From positions 1 to 30,913 of the forward strand of contig JAJZWW010000003.1 in assembly GCA_021846485.1 (NCBI GenBank): DNA of 30,913 nucleotides, given 5' to 3'. The notes below the pieces were generated by a model. It made no database searches. It was not told where the DNA came from and worked only from the letters and a program-made list of their open reading frames with translations. The DNA comes from Actinomycetes bacterium (GTDB lineage Bacteria > Actinomycetota > Acidimicrobiia > Acidimicrobiales > Palsa-688). The translations under genes and the position numbers were made by a program. Of this stretch, positions 1 to 7,237 are shown in pieces. The first letter of the stretch is position 1. Each line of letters opens with the position of its first letter.

Positions 1-368
1 ATCGAGAAGCGATGGCTGTAAGACCACAATGCCCATCTCAGCCGCGGAAGTCTCCCAGGAGGCCCAAGACCGTTCGGGGTCTCCCGTTGAGCAGGACTCA
101 CTCCTGCTCAGGGTCTAGGAACGGTGGCCTTCGCGATCTTCGCCAAGACGTGGCTGGCGCCGACCCGCTCGTCCAGCAGACCGCCGGTCCGGTGCCGACG
201 CCCGGTTCGCCTCCTGCTCGACCTGCTGCGCGACGTAGGCCTGCTCTGCCTGCGCAAGGATGTCCTCGCCCCACCCGCGCCGCCAGCGACGACGCCGACG
301 TGATCCGGCGCCGGCGAGGCAACCGCCCTCGCCCACCTGTGGTCGGCCGCGTTGACCTCGCCACCCGG
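1..368. other. No supportable gene
   Basis: This stretch lies downstream of the minus-strand membrane protein gene that ends at 369. Open frames exist on both strands, but they are arginine/proline-rich translations typical of shadow frames in GC-rich DNA, with no recognisable domain and no convincing ribosome binding site. I see no terminator hairpin, repeat or RNA gene. It may hold the tail of something outside the window. Confidence 0.5.
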
Positions 369-1352
369 CTACAGGCGGTGCTTGACGATGACCTGACCCT
401 TCACCACGATCCGGTTGGCCATCTCTTCTTCGTAGGCCCGTCGCCGCCGTTCCCGCCGGCGGCGCCAGGAGACGGGGAGGAAGGCAAAGGCGGCGCTGAG
501 GACGGCGGCCCCGACGGCCCACCCGATCGTGCTCCCGGGCGGGTACTCGGTAACGGCCAGGTCCACCTGCCCGTGCCGCCGCTGCAGGAGGGCGTACTCC
601 CGCGACGCCAGGACGGAGGCCTCGGTCCCCACGCTGGCCGCCGTCCCCATCGCCTCGGTGACGGCGACCACGCGTCCGTCGTGGAGCTCGGTGAGCGCCA
701 GCGAAGGCGTCCCCTTCGGTGCCTTGGCCGACGGCACGAACGTGGCCACGCGCGAGCCCGGGATCCCCGCCACGGAGCCGGTGTGCTGCCGCTGGAGCCT
801 CTCTGCGGCGTAGGACTTGGCACCCATTCGGCGGGCCTCGAACTCCGAGGCGGTGCCCGCGGCGCCAGCGGCGTCGGGCAACAAGAAGGCGACGACCCCG
901 CCGACGGACGTCCGCGACGCCGACCAAGCGACGGAGTAGACGCCAGTCCGCTCCGGGGTCTTCTTGGCGGCCGCGGTCACGTCGGACAAGCCGGTCTGGG
1001 CGTCGTTCTGCACCGTCCCATGCGCGGGGACCTTGGCGAACTGGCGGAGCCCGGATGCCGTGGGGACCAGCGTGGCCAGCCTCGACCGCTCGACGTGGGT
1101 CGCCGGCACCACCACCGTGTACAAGGCAGCGGCGGCCGCCAGCACGACGACGGCGCGGGCGGCGACGAAGCCGGGACGGGACCCGCGGTCGGCACGGGGT
1201 GTGGCCGGCGCGTCGACGTCCGGGTCAGTGGCCCCTTCCGGGGTGGCGCCGGCGTCGCGGTGCGGGGCGTCGCGGTGAGACGTGCCCGGGCCGGCCCAGT
1301 ACACGGGCTCATCGGTCAGCTCGTTCGGCGCTTCGTCGGTTCCGTCGCTCAC
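369..1352 (-). CDS. Two-helix membrane protein of unknown function
   Basis: A 327-residue protein that I do not recognise. The first 60 residues are acidic and proline/alanine-rich and probably cytoplasmic. A hydrophobic helix spans about residues 63-85, and a second spans about 276-296 and is followed by a very basic stretch (RRRRERRRR). The roughly 190 residues between the helices are polar, with alternating valine and threonine, and are probably extracytoplasmic. Both ends would then lie inside the cell. The start is a GTG at 1352; a GGAGG lies just upstream with short spacing (about 3-4 bases). Longer readings of this frame run antisense into the toxin-antitoxin region and look like noise. 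The gene is monocistronic as far as visible; about 290 bases of featureless sequence separate it from vapC. It could be a sensor-like or cell-wall-associated protein, but nothing in the sequence decides this. Confidence 0.7.
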   Translation of the reverse strand: MSDGTDEAPNELTDEPVYWAGPGTSHRDAPHRDAGATPEGATDPDVDAPATPRADRGSRPGFVAARAVVVLAAAAALYTVVVPATHVERSRLATLVPTASGLRQFAKVPAHGTVQNDAQTGLSDVTAAAKKTPERTGVYSVAWSASRTSVGGVVAFLLPDAAGAAGTASEFEARRMGAKSYAAERLQRQHTGSVAGIPGSRVATFVPSAKAPKGTPSLALTELHDGRVVAVTEAMGTAASVGTEASVLASREYALLQRRHGQVDLAVTEYPPGSTIGWAVGAAVLSAAFAFLPVSWRRRRERRRRAYEEEMANRIVVKGQVIVKHRL

Positions 1353-1641
1353 GGCCCTCCAGTCAAGGTGCCCGAGATGAGCGGATGCTGAACTTCCTCC
1401 CTCGCCAACGCCAACGTTCGGCTCGCGGCTGGCCGACGTCGTCGACGCCAGCTCGTGGCTCGAGCTCGGCGCTGCAGCGGTGATCCCGGAAAAGACGCCG
1501 CCACCCCCACGCCGGCCGACTGGAGCGCGCCCGGCCCGTACGCGCCGCACCGCCCTGTCGCCGGCTTCCGCGACGAGTGACCCGCGTTCGGCGCTCCGCT
1601 GACATCTCCGTCGTTGCGAGCACTCACCCGCGCCGTAGGCC

Positions 1642-2076
1642 TCAGCCGGAGGCGGCGAGGGCGCCGGCGAAGGTAGGCGACGACGGGTTGAGGTGACGCA
1701 GCCCACCGACATCGTCGAACGACCGGTCCGCTGAGGCCAGCGCCCAGCGTCTCCGGAGCGCCACGGCGGCCAGGACGGCGTCGAAGGGACCGAGGCTGGC
1801 GGTAGCTGCGAAGATGTCGAGGCCGTGGGAGAGGTCGTCTTCGTCGGGGCGGATGAGCGGAGAGAAGCCCAGCGCGTACTCCCGGGCACGGGCTGCAGCC
1901 TCGGGACGGGGCCGGCGCCTGGCGCGGACGTGGGCGAACTCCTGGACGACCTCCACGGTGGTGCAAGCTCGCACCCGACCGTCGCGGACACCTTCGAGGA
2001 GCAGGCGGCACGGTTCGCGCAGGTGGTGGTCCGTGCCCACCGCATACGCCAGGATAGTCGTGTCGACGAGGATCAC
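1642..2076 (-). CDS. vapC: VapC-type PIN-domain ribonuclease toxin
   Basis: A 144-residue single PIN domain, the usual length for VapC toxins, which are Mg-dependent RNases that cut specific RNAs when not bound by antitoxin. The four acidic residues expected of the active site are visible: D5 in the opening strand (ILVDTTILAY), E46 (VVQEF), D99 (GPFDAVLAA) and D117 (ASADRSFDD). The GTG start at 2076 overlaps the TGA of the upstream antitoxin gene (GTGA). This is the standard order, antitoxin first and toxin second, and implies translational coupling. A longer upstream reading of this frame overlaps the antitoxin and is not protein-like. The RNA target cannot be read from sequence. PIN-family assignment is firm; the name VapC rests on the pairing. 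Confidence 0.88.
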   Translation of the reverse strand: MILVDTTILAYAVGTDHHLREPCRLLLEGVRDGRVRACTTVEVVQEFAHVRARRRPRPEAAARAREYALGFSPLIRPDEDDLSHGLDIFAATASLGPFDAVLAAVALRRRWALASADRSFDDVGGLRHLNPSSPTFAGALAASG

Positions 2077-2327
2077 GCCGAGCGGTGGCTGCGGATCGAG
2101 TCCAGTTCCTCCCGCAGCCGTGACGGCTCCGCCACGTCCATGGGCTCCGCGTCGAGGACCGCCTGCAGCGCAGCGCAGCGTTCTTCGGCCACGGCCGGGA
2201 AGCGCTCGTCGATCGCCTCGCGGACCAGCACCGCCACGGGCACACCGCGATGGTCGGCCTCGCGTTCGAGGCGGGTCCAACGATCCTCGTCAATGAGAAC
2301 CTGGAGCCGACGACTCAGCATGCTCAT
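2073..2327 (-). CDS. vapB: Ribbon-helix-helix-type antitoxin paired with VapC
   Basis: An 84-residue protein. The first ~45 residues fit a ribbon-helix-helix DNA-binding fold: a short beta strand (RRLQVLIDE) followed by two helices (RWTRLEREADHRG and VAVLVREAIDERF). Such proteins neutralise the toxin with their C-terminal tail and bind the operon promoter as dimers. The tail here (about 50-84) is acidic and probably unfolded until toxin binding. The ATG at 2327 is preceded on the minus strand by TAAGG as a weak ribosome binding site; a second ATG lies two codons downstream. The last codons overlap the vapC start by 4 bases. A perfect 6-bp inverted repeat around the start codon is a candidate autoregulatory operator. 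RHH assignment is from pattern, not an alignment. Confidence 0.8.
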   Translation of the reverse strand: MSMLSRRLQVLIDEDRWTRLEREADHRGVPVAVLVREAIDERFPAVAEERCAALQAVLDAEPMDVAEPSRLREELDSIRSHRSA

Positions 2328-2338
2328 ACCTTAGCATG
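2319..2338 (-). promoter_or_regulatory. Inverted repeat over the vapB start, candidate autorepression operator
   Basis: CATGCT at 2319-2324 and AGCATG at 2333-2338 form a perfect 6-bp inverted repeat with 8 bases between. The repeat spans the vapB start codon (2325-2327) and its ribosome binding region. RHH antitoxins commonly bind short inverted repeats in their own promoter, so this is a reasonable operator candidate; it is unproven. Confidence 0.4.
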
Positions 2339-2765
2339 TCTGGCCCGGTGGGCCGTCCCCAAAGCCCAGCCCTCCGCGCATGCCATCGCCAAAGCCCTCC
2401 GCGTATAGCGCACCAACTAAACCGTCCACGACTTCGGCTAGCACGTCGTCGTCAGTTGCAGCACTACGCGGTCGGTCTCTGCTGCCTGCAGAACCGTACC
2501 GGCACCATCACCGACGCCACCGAGACCGCCCCGTCCCCGGACGCGGAACCGCGCCGTGTGTGCCTGGGACCACGAGCTCGCGACAGCGACCCACTCCCTC
2601 GCCCAGGCAGTCAGTGTGTCGGCCATCGCCTCCGGCCCGGGTTGGTTTCAGCTGAAATCCGGGTGGCACCGCACCAGGGCAGGTTCGTGGTAGTCGCGGG
2701 GTCCGCCCGGACTCCGATGGTCAAGATGCTGGTCTGTGACGAGAAGCCGATCCGGACCTTGTAGA
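2339..2765. other. Intergenic region without a recognisable gene
   Basis: Between the divergent vapBC pair and the ABC-importer operon. Open frames here are arginine/proline-rich and show no domain. The 10-mer GCCCTCCGCG occurs twice (2369-2378 and 2394-2403). A minus-strand frame at 2438-2626 looks slightly more protein-like than the rest but has no support. It may be decayed coding sequence. Confidence 0.45.
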
Positions 2766-2822
2766 TAGTCATACGTCCAACTGGTTAGTCATACGTCCAG
2801 TCTTGGGGCCCTCTGACTGGAC
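2766..2822 (+). promoter_or_regulatory. Operator-like cluster: direct repeat plus inverted repeat, 20-bp phased
   Basis: The 14-mer TAGTCATACGTCCA occurs at 2766-2779 and again at 2786-2799, exactly 20 bp apart. A perfect 8-bp inverted repeat follows: GTCCAGTC at 2795-2802 and GACTGGAC at 2815-2822. Half-sites GTCCAACT (2775), GTCCAGTC (2795) and the inverted copy (2815) therefore begin at 20-bp steps, two helical turns. The last arm overlaps the -35 element of the promoter that follows. This is what a cooperatively bound repressor or activator site looks like; the protein that binds it is not identified. Confidence 0.55.
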
Positions 2823-2846
2823 ACACGACCGGCGATCAGGTACTGT
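2818..2846 (+). promoter_or_regulatory. Sigma-70-type promoter for the peptide-importer operon
   Basis: A -35 hexamer TGGACA (2818-2823; 5 of 6 to TTGACA), a 17-base spacer, and a -10 hexamer TACTGT (2841-2846; fits TAnnnT). Transcription would begin near 2853, giving a leader of about 90 bases before the GTG at 2942. Predicted only. Confidence 0.5.
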
Positions 2847-2941
2847 TGGCCTCGCAAGTGCTCCTGCGGCTCCGGCGCCTCGCCAGGGGCAACGTTCGGG
2901 AAGAGGCGCGGGTGCGCTGGTACGAAAGGGAGGGCATACGC

Positions 2942-4585
2942 GTGGGTGAGCCCGATCGGCCCCTCGAGGGACCCGTCATTGGACGCAGGAAGTTCCTCAC
3001 CGGCTTGGCCGCGCTCGGCGTCGTCGGCTCAGCCTCCGCTCTCCTGGGCGCCTGCGGCGGCACCACGCCCGCCGGCTCCCCGGGCACGAGGGCGGCCACA
3101 AAGACGCTGTCGGTAGGGGTGTTTCAGAACCCGGACTCCCTCGATCCTGGCCAGACCGGCCTCATCACCGTCTCGCAGATCCTCTTCACCATATTCGACC
3201 CGCTGGTGTGGAAGTTCCCCAACGACCGCACCTACTACCCGGGCCTGGCCGAGAGCTGGACGATCTCCTCGGACGCCGAAACCTACACCTTCAAGCTGCG
3301 CAAGGGCGTCACCTTCCAGGATGGCACCCCCTTCAACGCTGCCGCGGTGAAGGCGACCTTCGACCACATCGTCGACCCGGCCACCAAGTCCCTCTCGGCC
3401 ATAGGGTCCCTCGGGCCCTACGACCGAACCGAGGTCGTCGACAACTACACCGCCAAGGTGGTATTCAGGTCGCCCAACGCCGCCTTCATCAACGAGGTGA
3501 CGAACGCCACGTTGGGCATCTCCTCGCCAACGGCGCTGCAGAAATACGGTAGCGGCTACTCCAAGCACCCCGTCGGCACCGGGCCGTTCATGTTCGAGAG
3601 CTTCGTCAACGACGAAGAGGTTCGGGTCACCAAGTTCGAAAAGTACTCATGGGCGCCGACTCCCCTCGGCACGGGCGCGGCCAAGCTCGGTGGGATCACC
3701 TTCCGGATCTTGCCCGATCCGTCGTCACAAGCGGACGCCTTGGACACCGGCGAAATCCAGATTGCCCAGAACCTCAACCCCGGCGACGTCAACACGGCCG
3801 TCAGCGCCGGGAAGAGGAAGCTGACGGCGCTGTCGACCGGGATGCCCTACTGCATCATGGTAAACGCCCAGAAGCCGCCCACAGACGAGCTAGCCGTGCG
3901 CCAGGCCCTGGAGTACGCGACCGACAACAAGGCCATCGTGGACACGCTGTTCCAGGGCCTCTACCAGCCGGCCGACAGCTTACTCACCCCGCTGACCCCC
4001 GGCTACTCCTCGAGCGACGCCATCTTTCACTACGACAAGGCCAGGGCGGCGAGCCTCCTGAACTCGGCCGGGTGGACCATGGGCTCCAACGGGCTGCGAT
4101 CCCGGGGAGGCAAGCAGCTGTCGCTCGAGTTCATCAACATCGCCAACTTCGGCTTCGACGGGATCTCCCAGATCCTCCAGGCCCAGTGGAAGGAGGTCGG
4201 GATCGCCACCACCATCACCGACCAGGCCTTCCCCAGCGTGGCAGCCACCTACAACCAGGGTAAGCAGAACCTGGCCGACTGGTTCTACTACGACGTCGAC
4301 CCCTACCTCCTAAACACCGTCTTCAACTCGGCGCAGATCAAGAATGGGTTCAACTGGGAGCATTACGCCAATCTGGCGGTCGACTCGACGATCGCAGCGG
4401 CTAACGCGGACACCAACACCGCGTCCCGCACGAACAAATACCAGAAGATTGCGCTCGAGCTCATGCAGTCGGCGACAATCATCCCGATCTATAATCTGGA
4501 GAGCATCCTCGTGACCGAGCCGGCGGTGAAGGGCGTGCGCTTCTCGCTCACCGCCCAGCCGCTCTTCCACGCTGTCTCGTTCTGA
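2942..4585 (+). CDS. Oligopeptide-type ABC importer, substrate-binding Tat lipoprotein (SBP family 5)
   Basis: A 547-residue binding protein of the DppA/OppA class that captures substrate outside the membrane and delivers it to the two permeases encoded next. The N-terminus has a twin-arginine motif (R15-R16-K-F-L), a hydrophobic stretch and a lipobox ending at C38 (LLGAC), so it should be exported folded by Tat and lipid-anchored. The mature part shows family landmarks: an early LDP, a conserved middle block (LRKGVTFQDGTPF), and a VRQALEYATD segment. The start is a GTG at 2942 with GGGAGGG at 2928-2934, 7 bases upstream; an in-frame upstream start at 2846 would put about 30 charged residues before the Tat motif and lacks a site. 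It opens a nine-gene run. Family members bind peptides, but also opines, glutathione, heme and nickel chelates, so the ligand is open. Confidence 0.92.
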   Translation: MGEPDRPLEGPVIGRRKFLTGLAALGVVGSASALLGACGGTTPAGSPGTRAATKTLSVGVFQNPDSLDPGQTGLITVSQILFTIFDPLVWKFPNDRTYYPGLAESWTISSDAETYTFKLRKGVTFQDGTPFNAAAVKATFDHIVDPATKSLSAIGSLGPYDRTEVVDNYTAKVVFRSPNAAFINEVTNATLGISSPTALQKYGSGYSKHPVGTGPFMFESFVNDEEVRVTKFEKYSWAPTPLGTGAAKLGGITFRILPDPSSQADALDTGEIQIAQNLNPGDVNTAVSAGKRKLTALSTGMPYCIMVNAQKPPTDELAVRQALEYATDNKAIVDTLFQGLYQPADSLLTPLTPGYSSSDAIFHYDKARAASLLNSAGWTMGSNGLRSRGGKQLSLEFINIANFGFDGISQILQAQWKEVGIATTITDQAFPSVAATYNQGKQNLADWFYYDVDPYLLNTVFNSAQIKNGFNWEHYANLAVDSTIAAANADTNTASRTNKYQKIALELMQSATIIPIYNLESILVTEPAVKGVRFSLTAQPLFHAVSF

Positions 4586-4597
4586 CGGAGGCGTGGG

Positions 4598-5530
4598 GTG
4601 GCGGTCTTCATCTTGAAGCGGGCGGCCCAGGCGGTGCCGGTGCTGCTCGGGGTGACGATCCTCGTCTTCGCCATCCTCCAGCTCATCCCCGGCAACCCGG
4701 CGCAGATACTGCTGCTCGGGACCGGGGCCACGCCCGCCCAGGTCGCCCAGCTCGACCGCCAGCTCGGCCTTGACCAGCCCGTGGTGCTGCAGTACTTCCA
4801 CTACCTAGGCCGCCTGTTGACGGGCAACCTCGGGTACTCCTACGTCACCCAGCAGACGGTCACCTCCGAGATCGCCAGCCGTCTGCCGTTCACTCTCAGC
4901 CTCACCGGGGCGGCCCTGCTAGTCGCCTTGCTCGTCGGCATCCCACTGGGGATCATCGCCGGCCTCCGCTCCGGCGGCCTCGTCGACACCCTGGCAACGG
5001 GCGTGTCAGTGCTGGGCGTGGCCGTCCCCTACTTCTGGCTCGCCATCCTGCTCATCCTGGTCTTCGCGGTGAAGCTGGGCATCCTCCCCGTGCTCGGCAC
5101 CGGCTCCCCCGCCGCCCTGGTCCTGCCGGCGGTGTCACTCGGGTGGGGCTACTCGGGGATCATTACCCGTCTGCTGCGCAACGGACTCATCGAGGCCTAT
5201 CAGCGCCCCTTCATCCTCGTCACCCGGGCCAAGGGCCTCTCCGGGTGGCAGCTGCTCTGGAAGCACGGCCTGCGCAACGCCATCGCCTCCACCGTCTCGG
5301 TGGTGGGGCTTCAGATCGGCTACCTGCTCGCTGGCTCGGTAGCCATCGAGACCATCTTCGGACGCCCTGGGCTGGGCAGCTTCCTGGTGCAGAGCATCCA
5401 GGAGAAGGACATCCCCTCGGTGCAGGGCATCGTCTTGGTCGTGGCCCTCGTCTACGTCGGGGTCAACCTCGTCGTCGACGTCCTGCACGCCCTGATCGAC
5501 CCGCGAATCCGCCGGGCGGTGTCGGTGTGA
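4598..5530 (+). CDS. Oligopeptide-type ABC importer permease, DppB-like
   Basis: A 310-residue inner-membrane permease, the usual size for DppB/OppB. The first helix begins right at the N-terminus (FILKRAAQAVPVLLGVTILVFAILQLIPGNP is the typical opening, starting at residue 4), and several more helices follow. The cytoplasmic EAA loop that docks the ATPase lies around residues 195-225 (RAKGLSGWQLLWKHGLRNA). Near the C-terminus is the family block ETIFGRPGLGSFLVQSI. The start is a GTG at 4598 with ACGGAGG 6 bases upstream, 12 bases after the binding-protein stop. Its own stop overlaps the start of the second permease. It works as a heterodimer with the next gene product. Confidence 0.93.
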   Translation: MAVFILKRAAQAVPVLLGVTILVFAILQLIPGNPAQILLLGTGATPAQVAQLDRQLGLDQPVVLQYFHYLGRLLTGNLGYSYVTQQTVTSEIASRLPFTLSLTGAALLVALLVGIPLGIIAGLRSGGLVDTLATGVSVLGVAVPYFWLAILLILVFAVKLGILPVLGTGSPAALVLPAVSLGWGYSGIITRLLRNGLIEAYQRPFILVTRAKGLSGWQLLWKHGLRNAIASTVSVVGLQIGYLLAGSVAIETIFGRPGLGSFLVQSIQEKDIPSVQGIVLVVALVYVGVNLVVDVLHALIDPRIRRAVSV

Positions 5531-6459
5531 GCGTCGCCGTCGCGCCCGTACAAGCCCCGGCGGGGCGGTGGCAGACCCTGCGCGGGCGGGTGGCCTTCGC
5601 TGCGCGCCACAACTGGCCGGGTCTGCTCGCCACCGCCGTGGCCGTGCTGCTCGTGGTCGCCGCCGTCGCCGCACCCCTGCTCTCGCCGTACAACCCCACC
5701 GCTATCGTCGGGCCGCCCCGGCTGCCGCCGAGCGGCCAGTTCCTCCTCGGCACTGACGGCTTGGGCCGCGACGTGCTCAGCCGGACGCTGTGGGGGGCGC
5801 GCCACACGCTCATCACCGCCTGTCTGAGCACGGCGCTGGCAAGCGTCGTCGGCGTCCCCCTCGGCCTGGTCGCCGGCTACCTGAGCCAGTGGATGAGCGA
5901 CGTGGTCATGCGGGCGATGGACGTCCTGCTCGCCTTCCCCGGCCTGCTCCTGGCGCTCATCGTGGTGACCATCCTCGGGCCGGGGGTCACGACGGTGGTC
6001 GTCGCCGTCGGTGTCTCCTACACACCCATCTTCGGCCGGCTCATGTACGGCCCGACCCGCTCCATCCGCACCCACGACTACATCGCCGCGGCGAGGGTCG
6101 TCGGCTACGGGCGCCTCCGGGTCCTGCGCAAGGAGGTGCTCCCGGTCTTGGCTACCGAGGTCGTCGTGCTGGTGAGCTCCGCCATCGGCTGGACCACCCT
6201 CCTCGCCGCCACCCTAGACTTTCTCGGCTTCGGCATCCGCCCACCTGCCCCCGACTGGGGGGCAGACCTGTCGGCCGGCATCCAGTACCTGCGGCAGGCC
6301 TGGTGGATCTCCGCGGTGCCTGGCCTCGCCATCACCGTCACAATCTTGGTCTCCAACTACTTGGGCGATTTCGTCGCCAGCATCATCGACCCCGACCGTC
6401 TCTACCGGAGCCACGCCCGGGTGCGTGACACCGCCCAAGCCCTGACAGGAGTGGAGTGA
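5527..6459 (+). CDS. Oligopeptide-type ABC importer permease, DppC-like
   Basis: A 310-residue permease of the DppC/OppC type. An N-terminal cytoplasmic stretch of about 30 residues leads into the first helix (LLATAVAVLLVVAAVAAPLLS, about 35-55). The family block GTDGLGRDVLSR follows, then multiple helices and an EAA loop around RVVGYGRLRVLRKEVLP. The late segment FLGFGIRPPAPDWG is characteristic of this subfamily. The GTG start at 5527 overlaps the TGA of the DppB-like gene by 4 bases; longer readings of the frame run antisense-like across dppB and are not protein-like. The downstream hydrolase gene begins at the last base of its stop codon, so the transport and enzyme genes are translationally linked. 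Confidence 0.92.
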   Translation: MSVAVAPVQAPAGRWQTLRGRVAFAARHNWPGLLATAVAVLLVVAAVAAPLLSPYNPTAIVGPPRLPPSGQFLLGTDGLGRDVLSRTLWGARHTLITACLSTALASVVGVPLGLVAGYLSQWMSDVVMRAMDVLLAFPGLLLALIVVTILGPGVTTVVVAVGVSYTPIFGRLMYGPTRSIRTHDYIAAARVVGYGRLRVLRKEVLPVLATEVVVLVSSAIGWTTLLAATLDFLGFGIRPPAPDWGADLSAGIQYLRQAWWISAVPGLAITVTILVSNYLGDFVASIIDPDRLYRSHARVRDTAQALTGVE

Positions 6460-7214
6460 TGCAGCTCTACGTGCTCCCCCTCGGTGACTGCTGCTGCGCC
6501 TACGAGGTCATCGCCCCCGGCGTCGCCGACGGCAAGCGGATCCACATCCCCGTGCCCGCCTACCTCATACGCCTCAACGACGACACCCTGGTGATGGTGG
6601 ACACGGGCATGAACCGTATCCATATCCAGGACCCCGACCACACCTGGCGGGGGCAGCCCCTCGCCGACGTCCTCATCCCGGTGATGCGCCGGGAGGACAG
6701 CCTGCTGTGGCGCCTCGCCGAACTCGACATCGCCCCCCAGGACGTCGACTACGTCATCAACACCCACCTGCACTTCGATCACGCAGGCAACAACGACCTG
6801 CTGGAGAAGGCTACCTTCTTCGTCCAGCGGGACCACTACGAGCACGCCAAGGACAACCCGACTTTTCCCAACCAGTACTGGAACCTCCCCGCGCTCCGCT
6901 ACGAGCTGCTCGACGGGGCCCGGACCCTCTTCCCCGGTGTCGAGGTGATCCCGACCCCCGGCCACGCCGTCGGCCACCAGTCCGTGCTCGTCCGCCTAGC
7001 CGACTCGGGCAGCGTCATCCTCTGCGGCGACGCCGTGTACACCCAGGAGAACTTCGACAACGACGCCTGGGACGGCCAGGCCGACCCGGTCGCCGCCCGG
7101 GAGAGCGCCCTCATGCTCCAGCGGGTGGCCACGGACGAGAACGCCCTGATGTTCTACGGCCACGACCGGCACCAGGCCAAGACCATCCACTACTCGCCAA
7201 GGTCGTACTCATGA
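6459..7214 (+). CDS. Metallo-beta-lactamase-fold hydrolase, N-acyl homoserine lactonase family
   Basis: A 251-residue cytosolic protein of the AiiA/AttM branch of the metallo-beta-lactamase superfamily; characterised relatives open the lactone ring of N-acyl homoserine lactones with a two-metal centre. The metal ligands are visible: the HxHxDH motif at H103, H105, D107, H108 (THLHFDHAGNN), H169 (TPGHAVGH), D191 (LCGDAVY) and H235 (YGHDRH). No signal peptide is present, so the substrate must be imported or made inside the cell. AGGAG at 6447-6451 sits 7 bases before the ATG at 6459; an adjacent GTG one codon earlier is less well placed. It is sandwiched between permease and amidohydrolase genes of one operon, which argues that it acts on the imported compound. 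The family name is firm; acyl homoserine lactone as substrate is only inferred, since this branch also contains enzymes with other lactone or ester substrates. Confidence 0.88.
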   Translation: MQLYVLPLGDCCCAYEVIAPGVADGKRIHIPVPAYLIRLNDDTLVMVDTGMNRIHIQDPDHTWRGQPLADVLIPVMRREDSLLWRLAELDIAPQDVDYVINTHLHFDHAGNNDLLEKATFFVQRDHYEHAKDNPTFPNQYWNLPALRYELLDGARTLFPGVEVIPTPGHAVGHQSVLVRLADSGSVILCGDAVYTQENFDNDAWDGQADPVAARESALMLQRVATDENALMFYGHDRHQAKTIHYSPRSYS

Positions 7215-7237
7215 CTGCCAACCACAGGAGGTCGGAC

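Noticed and set aside
115..927. Minus-strand frame with a short protein-like piece (EDILAQAEQAYVAQQ)
   Set aside because: The rest is low-complexity and it overlaps the better-supported membrane protein in another frame; no ribosome site.
12..1391. Long plus-strand open frame across the left edge
   Set aside because: Arginine/proline/glycine-rich translation with no domain, antisense to a minus-strand gene with two clear membrane helices.
2438..2626. Possible small minus-strand gene upstream of the importer operon
   Set aside because: 62 codons, no recognisable domain, no clear ribosome site; may be decayed sequence.
6459..7214. Calling the metallo-hydrolase a beta-lactamase
   Set aside because: HxHxDH is shared by the whole superfamily; the N-terminal and metal-ligand context match the AiiA/AHL-lactonase branch, and no signal peptide is present.
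7211..7237. ATG overlapping the lactonase stop as the amidohydrolase start
   Set aside because: The in-frame GTG at 7238 has a perfect AGGAGG at ideal spacing inside this stretch, which would otherwise be coding.
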